Positions 45,803-57,380 of a stretch of DNA of 64,000 nt are shown piece by piece. This stretch comes from Protonemura montana. Taxonomy: Eukaryota; Arthropoda; Insecta; Plecoptera; Nemouridae. Under the pieces are notes generated by a model. It was not told where the DNA came from. It was given only the letters and a program-made list of their open reading frames with translations, and made no database searches. A program made the position numbers and the translations under genes. The stretch lies in contig OX387603.1 in the NCBI GenBank assembly GCA_947568835.1, forward strand, positions 22,406,651 through 22,470,650, in the 5' to 3' direction. The stretch's first letter is position 1; every line of letters starts with the position of its first letter.

Positions 45803-48100
45803 AACTCCTACGGCCTAAATCTACCCGCATCTTTTGCGATACTTTCCATTCTTGTACCACTCCACCTCTAATTCATGCGAATACGTGTGCAGATTATCAC
45901 ATTAATCGGGTGAAACGAGTGACAACCGCATTGATTGTTATCCGTCGCTAACTCCGACGACCTCGCTCTGGTTTCCAAGCGCGAAAATACGGCTGCTGCC
46001 GATTGTGATTTATATAATAAGCGATAAGGTAATTGGTTTCTATCTCAATTGCGATTCGCGATTCGAGCGGGCGGGTCCACGAACGGTAGAGAGTGACGAC
46101 TAGGAAAGTGTGATAATTTCCTCTGTACGCGGCGGCGGCGTCAGCGTCTTGGTCGGCGCACATGGTGCATACCAATTGCTTTCTATAACGCTCGTGTCGG
46201 GCGACATCACGATTATGTCAAGTGGTCCTGGTCAGGGGGGGCGGGGGGATAAAAAGTGCAATAAGGTAGCGTAGTCAGGTCACAATTCGCGGTGCCAGAG
46301 GTGCTAATTTGCTAACAAGAACAACAGTCTAGATGTTCAAGATCAATAGCCAGAAATAACATTTAAAAAAAAAGTGTAACTCACAATTCCCATATGCCTT
46401 CGTTATCTCAGCATCCGGAAAAAAACATCTCTCGCTCAACTCACCTGAAACAGAAGAAAACTTATAATTAGATATCTACATGATAATAATTAAATTATAA
46501 TAAACACGAGCAAAGAATAACATAAATAGTAGCAAGGTTACGAATCAGATGTTAAGTTCTGTTTCACCTCCTTATTGAGCGCTAACAATGGGAATTTCTC
46601 TGTGAAATATCTTTATCGTATTTGATGAAACGCAATAAATTCATACCGACTTTCTCATCGCTTGAATCGATTTACTTTTGACACGTTTAGAACAGGTTCG
46701 CGCTAAATTTGCTCGAATAGAGTGTACCAGAGCAGGGGAAAAATTATGCATGCAATACTTCACGTTGTCTCCTAACATAATGCTAAACATGACTACACTT
46801 AGTAGCGTGTACATCAGGATTGAGGACCATTTTTAAACTAAGAGGGCCAAACATTATTTTGTAACACTGTATGGTCGACGCAACTGAAGGGAAATCACTT
46901 TTGGTAGTTAAAAGCGTCACAATAAACTCGACAAAAGAATTTCTTTCCATCGGCTACCGCGCTGTCACGATAACAACTATTCCTCACGGGGTAATGCACC
47001 CAACCAAATTACCTAGGTACTTAGAGAGTTTAAATTCTTTATTGTCCTCCACAAAGTCCGCCCAACACTTGACTAACAAATAATAAGCATGTCGGATTCC
47101 GGGGTTGCAGTCCTCGCTGGTCGTCGCCTGAATAATTATGAACCAGTCGCGCGTCGTCTTCACTAATTACAATTGTCGTGCGATATCAGCAAAGTACTTT
47201 GGATATCGTGGCGGTGATACCCACCTACGTGGTCACCGGGCTCACATGTACTCTACCTTCGTACAATGCTCGGTACTTCCTAGCAAACGCATGCATAATT
47301 TTACAATTGACTTGCCTAATCTCGGGTGACAAGCTTTGCCTAGTGTAATTGAACGCATCGTGTAAACAGGAAACGATTTAACTCTAAAATAGTGTATTTA
47401 AATCGTATGTTAATGAACTTGGTAATGAAGATTTCGATTATCAATCGAAAGTAATTACAGTGAGCACACTGGTCTATAGTCGGAACACACGGTCGTCGAA
47501 CAGGGAATCGGTTTGCGATTGGATGTTTTTTAGCTATCCGGGGGTGTTTAGATTCGCAGACTACGTTCGCAAATAAACCAAGCTTTAGTAAATAATCACC
47601 AGGTCTATTCGTGGTGAATCAGGAAGTTATGGGCCCGAAAACAAAGAACGGGTGGAATGGAGCCACTGCCAAAATCTACAGTCCTAGGCCATTGGACAAC
47701 GCTTGACTTATGCTCTCAATCCTTTTGACAATATCGAAAAACATGATCATGTCAACGAAAAGTTACTTGGTATAATTTTTCTTTTCCCTCAATTTTTCGC
47801 CAGCTTTAGGTCTTGACTTTCTCGCAAGCAACTTGTGACATATTTTTCGCATCTTTCTCCCAAAAACCCGACAAGAAACGTCGACGACGCGAGAAAAGTA
47901 CGCACAAAAACGCACTGGTTTTTCGATCTGTGTGCCCTTGTGACGGTGTCGAGCGATTTTCTCCGCTACGGGAAACAGAGCGGTGCACGGTGCGAAAATG
48001 AAAACGCACGCATTCGATCGACGCATAACCTTCACCCACACACAGCGAAACTGCATTGCGAGCGCACACCGAGCAAACAATCGTAGAAATGTGTCAGGTT
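45803..48100. other. Non-coding sequence, nothing recognised
   Basis: AT-rich with a short CpG-richer patch near 46070-46240 including a G-rich run (GGGGGGGCGGGGGG, about 46235-46248). No gene supported. Confidence 0.5.
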
Positions 48101-48106
48101 TTTGCA

Positions 48107-48149
48107 GCGCTCTCGAGCGATATGAAAATAAATAGTGCGCTCTCGAGCG
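48107..48149. repeat. 13-bp direct repeat GCGCTCTCGAGCG, two copies 30 bp apart
   Basis: Exact copies at 48107-48119 and 48137-48149, with a CTCGAG centre and GAGA-type CTCTC. Spacing of 30 bp equals about three DNA turns. Possibly a paired protein-binding site. Confidence 0.5.
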
Positions 48150-48334
48150 TGCGGTTGCAATACCATAATGGTCGCAGAGCGCGAAAAGTTGCGATTGAAA
48201 TGAAGATTTTGTATGGAAATTTCAGAGCGTGGCAATTGAAATGGAAATTATTATATGCACATTTACAGATATGCGTTTTTATATGCAAGGAATATCGTAG
48301 TTTGAAAAGGAAATGCATATTTACTTTTGTTTAA

Positions 48335-50980
48335 ACTCCAATGTTGCCAGTGAGAACGAAGTTAGGAAGACAGCCCTACTCTTATCCCTGTTTGGTTTCG
48401 ATTTCCAGTACCAAATCGTGACTTCAAAAATTGAAGGTGATGCAAATTGACAGACACAGACTGCGGCAGCGAAAAATTCATCTCAGAAATCAGATACAAC
48501 ACATTGCTAAGCAAAGCAAAGAATGAAAAAAGAAACAAAAACAGAGCTAAAAAGCATGCTTGTGCTAGGAAGAGAGCGAAGAATGAATTGCAATGAAGCA
48601 TTCAAGGACTAAAAATGGATTTTGACGAGTGTGCGTGTAACAAGTGCGTGATCTGGTCGAAAGTCGGGACGATTCATAACGCACAATTCTCCCGGCGAGA
48701 TCGGCAAGCACTTCACTCGATGCTCTAGCTAAGTGGCTGAGAAAATGCCTCACGAAGACAATAAGACAATATGTAATTTCATTTGCCCTTCATGTCTCTC
48801 ATATTATGTAGATGTAATTACACTTTATCTGGTTCCTTAAAACGTAATTCCTTTTCCGGTTGTTTAAATATAAAAACTCTAATTTAACTTGGGAAAAAGT
48901 TTGCAAGTTTACGATGCATGGGCACTTCTGACGGTGAAATTGCGCTACAGAAACGTATGTCCGCCTCAAGATGTGATGTTTTATTTTGCTGATAAAAAAC
49001 CGTACCATTGGGATTGATCCACTGGGGAATAACTTATTTCCGATACGGATGTAGCCTCTGAGATAATTTGTTGTGATATCGGTGAGCGGTGACGCACGCA
49101 CAATGCGTCAGATAGTAAGCACAATTTAAATGAGGTGCGTTGGACTAAGATTTTGTGTTGACAGAATCGACAAATCACCTATTACATGACTAAAGATCAC
49201 CGATTTAGATGAAAAAAATCACGAAAATGCAAAGATACAAAAGACATCTTTTGAAGTGGTATATGCTTAGAGAACACGTATTCTTTTCTCTTATGTATAT
49301 GGAAAGTTAACTCTGCGTATGGGATCACGGGCTTAGCAACCTATAGTGCTAAAGATAGTGCTGCGGAAAGCGCCCACAAAGAGCCTATTCGAACTGGAAA
49401 CATTCAGACCAAAGAGTAACGCCGTCAGGAACAGGTCGGAGGTCTCGAGAGGTCGTGCCGTCGGCCGACTCCGGTTTGTCGGCATCGACAGGACGTCCTC
49501 CAGTCCCCACCAAGCATGCACTTTCGCCGTCCACCCGTCCAGCACAAGCAAGCAGTGCGCTCTATTCTGCTTACACTACAATTGTTACATCACTTCCCCC
49601 CGCCTGGAAGTTGATAAAAAAAAGCGGCGAAAAACGAATTCGACCCAGTTAATCTGAAATAAGTAATGAAACGTAAGAAAATTGACCTACATTCAAGACG
49701 GCGTGAATGAAAAAATTGAGTTGATGTATAAGAAATGACTTAAGTTGTTAAGGTGTACCTCGTACACTGTATATCTAGTCGGTTGTGGTATCGTTGAGAT
49801 AGTACAAGGCGAAAAATAATAATATATCACCGCGAATCAGGTCAATTAAAACTCTTAAATAATAGCTACTGTTCGAGAAAATTCTCACGGAGTTTTTTTT
49901 TCTTAAAATGTATTATGATAAAAAAGCAACAAAATTATTTGCATACTGTTTTGCATAGCATCCTGCGTTGGACACGGCTATTAATCACCCTTTGTAATTA
50001 AATGCGACAATTTTTTTAAATGCAATTGTGGTCTCTTCCGATGACAAGAAACGTTCGTTTTGATCGATTGATCGAGAAAAAAATGAATTTGTAAAATGGC
50101 CATGAAAACATAAAAGGCCTTAGGAAAATTTTGAAATTAACGCCGATGCCATTAGTTTCCTGTGACAACACGAAAATATGTAGAACTTGCGATCAAGACT
50201 AAGATTTCTCGCAACTCATAAATCGATACAAATCAAGCTTGTGCCAACTGATCAGAACTCTGTCATCGACCAAGACGTTAACATCATACGAAACTGAAAA
50301 ACTTACAAAACAACTCTAGAAAATCGACGAAAGCCCTATCAAATCGCCTCGAACGACAAGCCAATGAAGTCCACCAACTATCAGGCCCTCATTGACAGAG
50401 CGCAGTTTCGCAGACCTTGACACTGCTTCTACGGCGTCGCGTCACTTTCCCTCTCGACGGCTGCGGCGAGCGGCGGCGGCGGACATCCGTGGACCTAATG
50501 ACGCAACCACTTGCCATTTCATTCTGCACATCGGCGTCCTCGGCGTTTGCACAGCAATTCGCGAGGCATTAGCACCTAGCCCGTGCGTGAGCAGAATGCG
50601 AAATGAGACCTGAATGTATGTCTGTACAGAATTGGACGTCTCGCTCGGACGTCACTATTCAAAGACTCCCAGAATATGGGGACGCGTTGTTAAATGTCGC
50701 GTATCTACATGGTAGCGGGAAATGGTGCACACTCCACATGCTGCTTGTAGAGTAGATATTGTTCGTGTGTTAATTTAATATGTCTGGCATAGAATCGAAC
50801 AAAAAAACTGTAGGTACAAGGAACAAAAGATTGTACAGCCTTGTATTAAACATAACATTGCAAAGCAAATCAATTATAATTAGATTCAAAAACATTGAAA
50901 TACATTTTGACAAACGTTTTTTCTGCCTCATCATTTCCAGGCCCTGGCACGTGCAAATTAATTTTACGCAATTTTAGTAA
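48335..50980. other. Non-coding sequence, nothing recognised
   Basis: AT-rich. Short frames near 49346-49657 and 50392-50613 are in locally GC-richer DNA and do not look like any family I know. Confidence 0.5.
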
Positions 50981-50981
50981 A

Positions 50982-51005
50982 AAAAAAAAAATATATATAT
51001 ATATC
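50982..51005. repeat. A-run and (AT)n microsatellite
   Basis: A poly(A) run followed by ATATATATATAT and then CGCGCGC. Confidence 0.85.
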
Positions 51006-51305
51006 GCGCGCACTTGTGATTGGTGGGTTTGACGCGCACAAATAAAGTTAAAAAAACCAACAAATGTTTGAATAATCTGGTTGCCGGATTGAAATGCAGC
51101 ACGCAAGCGCGCTTTTGTCACCGACGGCGTCCTTGTGTCGATAGTGTGAGCGCTCGTCCAGCCGGAAGTGAAGTGTTTGGCCACATGAAAGGCCGTCCGC
51201 TTTGTCCAATGGCGTCGCACATACGGCGTCGCGCATTTGCATACAACGACGCTGAAGCCGACGCCGATAGCGCCAAGCTAAGCGTAGCACTCATATTTCT
51301 TGCCA

Positions 51306-51343
51306 GCTATGAAGCTTCATGAAGCTATGAAGCTATGAAGCTA
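51306..51343. repeat. (ATGAAGCT)n tandem repeat with a 14-bp palindrome
   Basis: About four copies of an 8-bp unit. The second junction forms the perfect palindrome AGCTTCATGAAGCT. Confidence 0.85.
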
Positions 51344-52320
51344 GTGGGGTCGACAGTCACTGCCCCCTCACCATCATCCACTAGCCATACGCCCAAACAA
51401 AATTTGTCAGTAGGTTTTTATTTTTATATATTATTACGGGAGTTCATTTCATGACGGTGACATTTTTGGGGGTTAAACACGACTAGTCATGACTCGTATC
51501 ATCACTGCACCCACTGCGAAACGTTAATTCCGAAATCGCGCAAACATGCAGCTCACCTCGGCCTCCCCGAAGGGAATTCCTATCATCGTCACTTGCTTAC
51601 AATCGGCGAGTTTGGCTTGAGATTCCTCTGCGTAATTCGACCACGCTTTGTACTGACCCCAGTGAGTAACAAGCTCATAGCGCGATGACTCAGTTCTCAG
51701 ACTTGGGTGTCCGGAACTCGATGGACATGTCTTCGGGCAAAACCAGAGAACGTCGATTGCAGCCGGAAAGATTGTATTTACAATATACCATGTCAGTGCA
51801 TGCGTCACAGAACAGGTGCAGCTTGTTTGGGAATGCGATGGTCGCCATTAAGAGGTGCACTTTTTACAAGCAATTAGCCATTTCCAGAAGTCAAATGGAC
51901 GTCAGGCACGCCATTACTTGAGTGCGTTCAATGTCTTGAGCAAGACCATAAGAGCGGCCAAAAGAAAGCAAATTGACCCTCGAGTGACTGAGACTTGGTT
52001 CTGGAGGAGATAGAAAGATATTTCTCTTTCGTGCGCGGTTGCCCAGTACTTGCTTCCATGCTCTTTTCTGGGTGTTCAGGTGGAGACCGGGGCAGTGATC
52101 GATTATCATCCACGGTATTGGAAAAGGCAATCGTTCATCGAAAATGTGTCAGAATTCTAGCGAACATGATATTTTATCTACAAGATGCGAAATGACGAAG
52201 TAACATAATCGCTTTGCGGTCCACTGATTATTTGGAATTGGTTTAATCCACTTTATCTTTCCCTCTAAAGTTTCAAGGGACGTTTTCAGAAGTGAATATC
52301 TTTCTAAAATCGAATCGCCA

Positions 52321-52560
52321 ATGTGGCTTCAAGCCCTAAAATCGACGCACGACGCGACGCCGTGTCGCCAACATGTGTCGCCACACGCGCAACATGCGCG
52401 TGTTGACGGCGCCCTGGGAGAGCGTTTGGCGCGCTTAGCGCGCGGGCCACGCGGGCTCGAGGGCCCGGTGCCCCCCCGGGCAGCACACGTGCTCGCTTCG
52501 GCGGCGACACGATGCCCCATGCGGGGAGACGCGGAGAGGATGTGCACTCTTCACTAGTAA
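52321..52560. other. CpG-dense palindrome-rich island
   Basis: A sharply bounded CpG-rich block in AT-rich surroundings. It contains a perfect hairpin, ACACGCGC-aacat-GCGCGTGT (52383-52403), a further GCGCGC-tta-GCGCGC near 52430-52445 and a GC-rich GGGCTCGAGGGCCC stretch. It may be a promoter island of an unseen transcript or an insulator-like element. Open frames over it are explained by composition. Confidence 0.45.
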
Positions 52561-53980
52561 AGCAAAAACACCGACTTGCACGAGGCGTCGTGGAATTATT
52601 TATATCTTTACGAGTATAACGAAAGAAATTTATAATAATAACAGTAAGAGTTGTGTGTTAAGATATGGTGGAAGAAAAATAAACATTTTTCTTGCACATC
52701 CACTCTAGTGGAAAACAAAAAGTTGTTGGGATGAAGCGAATCCCTGAACAGGAATGAATGGGACACAAAAAGCAATACAATTCTTCATCATTCCGGTTCA
52801 TTACAACAGAAACGAAGAATCGTGCATCTCTCATAGTACGCGCTTTATAAGGACATGTCCGTATTGAGCTAATACTGTTTTGAAAGGTAGCACTCGACAG
52901 CGACACAATCAAACTATCTGCCAGATCGAGGATTGCTTCTGAATTCTGATTAGATTTGCGTTGATTTTTTATAAAAAACGGGTTAAGCCTTCCATGGCGT
53001 TATCATGATCTATAGAAATTGATGTCGACCGGCAACCTAGATATTTACAAGAGCTCGTGTGATTCGAGTATATCGTGGCTAAGTCAACTGATATCAGAGA
53101 TGCTTCAAATTGGGAAACTGTAATCATTAATACGATGCTGACTGAATTCGGGTCGGCTGCAAGTCTGGCTGGAACTCGGGGGGTTGAGCAGGCCGAACAC
53201 GTTCAAGGCGAAGAGGAGAGGGTGATATCCGAGCGATGCTGTTTTTATGTTGCTCGTTAGTTCAAAGATGAAAAGTTGGTCTCAAGTTTAAAGAGCAAAT
53301 CCCATTTTACGCGATGATGAAGACGTTTTACTCGAGGAAATTGTATACACACAGCGATTAATTGAGCTAAATAAATTGTATGTCCAATACATAACAACGT
53401 TTGTATACTCATTCATTTAATATAGCAAACGGGAGTGGATTTTCTTGCAAAGAATCCTACGTAAGTCTTCACAGTAAAGCGTCTTCTATTTCAGAGCAAA
53501 TTAATTGAACTTTGGTAAACCATTTGATACTACATTTTCTCAGATTTGGCTTCCTTCAGTTTCGTTCGCCGAATTGCAGCGCTAGAAAATTGAAAAGGTC
53601 CATGCGGGGATCAAAGAACGGCAAAGTAGGAAGCAGTTCCAGCCCAATTCCTCTGGGAGGGGAAGGGGTGCGGCCCAGAAATAAACTGTCCCATGTGAAG
53701 CAAAGGATCCATGGTAACCGATTTTTTTAATTTTCAAAGCAAGAGCGTGGAGCGACTCCTGTTCCGTCATAGAGGGCCGCACGAAACGCGTCCTCGGCGA
53801 CACCAAAGCAAAAAATAAAACCACCACAAACATTCCTGTCGTCCATTGCTTGATTGGTCATTACCATTAGGTCTGACGAATAAGTTGATCAATGCAAATT
53901 GTGTGATTACCATGCTCGAGGATACCCCGCGGATACTCAATAATTGTCGGGAGTATTTGCAAGTATAAGAAAGGTACTGA
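52561..53980. other. Non-coding sequence, nothing recognised
   Basis: AT-rich stretch without a recognisable gene or repeat. Confidence 0.45.
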
Positions 53981-53990
53981 TTTCAGATTC

Positions 53991-54359
53991 TTGGCAGTCC
54001 GTGATGCAATTTTACGAAAAAATACAGATAACTCGTCAACTGTCCACCTCAAGTTCACAGTGACGTATGTTCTTTCCCGGAATATCGAGGAAAATTTACA
54101 TTTCCTGGCATTTCAAATTGACAAATCATACAGCAAAGTGAGAAATTTGTTGCCAATGTTTTTTCCTAGCAGCGCTGTCACAAATTTCCAATTCCAATGT
54201 CAAGAGCAAAGCGAGAAATGCGTATGGCCATTGGCTGGGAGTTTGAACAGTAGCGAATCCATATATACCAACAGTATCAAAAGAAAGCAGATTTTAGAAG
54301 CTCTGTCAGGCGATGGCTACCCAATGGTGCACCTATCATTTAATCCACTTATTATTTAG
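53991..54359 (+). other. Unidentified 122-codon open stretch after a splice-acceptor-like site
   Basis: An open frame of 122 codons with no stop in AT-rich DNA, ending TAG at 54357-54359. It follows GTACTGATTTCAG, which looks like an acceptor. It lacks an ATG at its beginning, so it could be a terminal exon or chance. No family was recognised. Confidence 0.2.
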
Positions 54360-54594
54360 TATTTTATACTAAAGCGTAGTATTGTTTGCTTGTTTTTGAA
54401 GTTGGCAACGAAAAAGACTATCAAAGAAAAATATCAGTATACATCAACGCACTCTCTTTCATTCTTAGAAAGTGAATGTAAATGCATCTTAGAACTAAAA
54501 CTACTGGGACATGTACCCAACATCTCAGAAGAACGTATTGACAACTCATCCGTCTCCTCCAACTGCAAGTTTTGGATCTCTGAGCTCTCTTAAA

Positions 54595-54780
54595 AGATGC
54601 AAATCCACTTTTCTTAAAGTAATGGAGAGTAACCATCAACATTTCGGCATGGCCCTGACTTAAAATGCAAACGAGACGAACTGGCTTGCCCGTGGTAAGC
54701 TCGAGGGGGCTGTCGTCACCGAGGAACACAATGCGGCGCACGGCGGAGACCAAGCAATCAGGCTTGCGTCACTCATGCCA
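54595..54780 (-). other. Coding-like minus-strand patch
   Basis: After a TGA near 54767 the minus-strand frame reads RKPDCLVSAVRRIVFLGDDS and on through SPLELTTGKPVRLVC. The composition and codon bias look coding compared with the neighbourhood. There is no ATG at its head. It could be an orphan exon or a pseudogene fragment. No family assigned. Confidence 0.2.
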
Positions 54781-54839
54781 TCTCACTGCATAGCAGCCGA
54801 GTGCCGACCCACTTATGCCGGTGCCAAAGAAAAGTAAAA

Positions 54840-55560
54840 GTCTAATTTAATCAAATAAGGCTTCGGCACAGGGCTGTACAGTTAAGTCATCTTCTTCATA
54901 AACATGAAAATCGATCGTTCTTCATTTGGTAACACGTGATTGTCTTGTGGTGTCATGACAGGAGTTCGGATTTTTGGAGACGGGTTGTCAAGAGACTTTG
55001 AAGTCAGATTGCATCAATAAAAATTGTCTTGCAATGGAAAGTGATCTTATTGTGGTAGCTTGAAAACTATTGTCGAGTATAAACACAACCGGACACTCGA
55101 GTCTTGCCGATTCTTTGTACAACCATTGCGCTATAAAAACTAGGACGCGACAAAAACCACATCGTCGCCATTATTAATCAACGCTTCTCATTTACACAAA
55201 CGACGTCTTTATTAATGGTAAAAAAATCGGATCATTTCATTCGTGTGATTTAAATTTAGGTGAAGGTTACTTCTACCGCATACAAATGCAGGGCGTAATG
55301 CAAATGTGCTCATGGTTTTTATCCATTATGCTCGTAGCAAACAGGAAATCCATTCGATTACCGTCAAGTGTACATGACAGTCCGACAGAGCGCATAAGGC
55401 CCATGTGCGCTATGCAAAGAGTATGGAGAATGCGTGGAAGGGCGCTATAGATAAGACTAGCGAGTAGCCGGCGGTTACCTGTGTACTTTCGTTATCACCC
55501 AAGAGTTATCTCGTCGGATACTTACGATAACATTGTGTGCAATCGACTAGATAACTGATT
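54840..55560. other. Non-coding sequence, nothing recognised
   Basis: AT-rich with no supported feature. Confidence 0.45.
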
Positions 55561-55572
55561 GATTGAGAATGT

Positions 55573-55611
55573 GGGTTACTGACCTAATTCGAGGCCCTAG
55601 GAATGAGGTCA
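55573..55611. promoter_or_regulatory. Ecdysone-receptor-like IR-1 element with a nearby half-site
   Basis: GGGTTA-C-TGACCT at 55573-55585 is an inverted repeat with one-base spacing. It matches the EcR/USP consensus RGKTCAnTGAMCY except at one base of the left half. An AGGTCA half-site follows at 55606-55611, continuing TATGCACT, whose TGCACT recalls the right half of the hsp27 element. It lies about 12.9 kb upstream of the short-isoform start of an ecdysone-response gene. Function is inferred. Confidence 0.4.
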
Positions 55612-56688
55612 TATGCACTCGACGCATTCATCTGTGGCGAAGGTGCCAGCAACAGGGCGAAGGTCTTGCCTCCTATTCTAACACCGGAACAACCTGCATT
55701 GCCGCCGCGTACTCCAATCACAACCGTACGTAAGTCACGTGACATTGATCAGATCGAACGCAAATAGAATCGTTTGCTCTCTTGACGAATTGTGCGTTCA
55801 TTGGCGTTCCTTAGCGAAACAGCAATCATATTTCGCCAGAGCCTCTTCTGTGAACGACAGCTAGCGTCAGGAAACAATCGGTCAACTTTTAGGCCAATTC
55901 GTTGCATCATCGACTAACTATGGTTTCCCATTTACGGCTCAGAACGAATCGACTCATTTCTCCCACGTTCGAATACCGAGATTTCCGTCGTAACTCGACA
56001 AGTCGCAAATTTCCTTTTCAAACGGTCGTCCTTGTCCTATCTTTCCTGAAACATTCACCGTCGACACCAATTCACATCCTCTAAAGGCGCATGGCTATCT
56101 GACAATTTGTCACTTGGTGATTGAAACACCTGTAAGGTACGAATTCTTTCTGAATGGGGATATACGGCCAGGCCAGGCTGGGGTGACGAAATCTCAGAAG
56201 GCGTCCCTATAGTACGCGCAGTGGCTCGGGGGCTCTCTGGCCAGTCTGCCTTGACATCTCGCGCACCGCAAATCCAGGTCGCTAGAACCGTGCGACACAC
56301 TAAGTCGCCACCGATATACCGCCTCGGCAGTGCCGACGCCGTCGTCGAATAGAAGGGGAAAGTAACATGCTACCATGATTTATGTGATCTGCATAATGCA
56401 TAACACATACGCATTGTTGTCAATTGCTAGTGTTATCGCACTCCCGCGAGCTTTGCTGATTGTTACAGGCGGTAATTTGACTGAATTTCGACGCGCTGGG
56501 CGTTTTGGATGCTTCAACCCGAGCTGAGGAACAATGCGTTGCGTCAGTTTTGCGCTTGATGCAACGGCGTGGTGCGTGCAAGGTGCGGAGAGCGTTTGCT
56601 TTAGGCGGCTTTGTACCGTCGCTGTTTCACATGCGTTTCCCATCACACGAAATCTAAAAATTGTGATAGGTCCACACTGGAAATCGCT

Positions 56689-57096
56689 ATGGCGTGTGTG
56701 CAGGTGCGCGGTTACACAATGTGGGAACTTAACTGTCCGTTTGTATACGATTATTTCTTCCGAAATTTTGCAAATCGAGATTTATCATTGCGTTCTACAT
56801 TGTGGTGGGTTGAAAAAACTCTAAAGGAAATGGATTTCCGCGGCCTCACGATTTCCCGGCTCTAAAAATAGCCGTGCGTACGGAATTCGCCTGCAAAGAA
56901 TTTCCACCTTTCCGCCAAATATCATATAAACGTCGGTAAAATGGTGCCAATGGTATATGAAACGGATGTGAATTACAACGCTTTGAGATTATCCGGACGA
57001 CCGGCCAAAATTGCACGCCCGTACATTCGAGTAAACTCGCTGTCCAATTTTGACGATCGCAACATTAGCATCAGCAGTGGCAAAATAGACAAGTGA
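56689..57096 (+). other. Two short coding-like ORFs in one frame, unidentified
   Basis: ATG 56689 to TAA 56863-56865 (58 codons, with WELNCPFVYDYFFRNFANRD) and ATG 56941 to TGA 57094-57096 (51 codons, with MVPMVYETDVNYNALRLSGR) are in the same frame, separated by TAA and TAG close together and then an open stretch. The text looks protein-like but no family was recognised. It may be a decayed single ORF or two small peptides. Confidence 0.25.
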
Positions 57097-57267
57097 TCCC
57101 GTCAGTGGCGAGCTATTTGGGATCTCTCGTATCACGCATCGGGGTCCGTTCCGGCCTCACGAATTCTTGTCGCTCTTTTTGTCCCTCTAAGCGAAGCACG
57201 ACAAGAATGCGGAATAGAACGCATCGAAAGAAACGCGAAGAACACTGCCAATTGCCTGGCTGCTGCT

Positions 57268-57293
57268 ATATATATATGTGTGTGTGTGTGTGT
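57268..57293. repeat. (TA)n(TG)n compound microsatellite
   Basis: TATATATATA followed directly by GTGTGTGTGTGTGTG. Confidence 0.9.
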
Positions 57294-57380
57294 TTAATTG
57301 GGAAAATATGTGCTTGCCGAGGGGATTTTATCGCGCGCGAAACTATGCTAATTATTTCTGGCGTAGAGCGATTGAAATGA

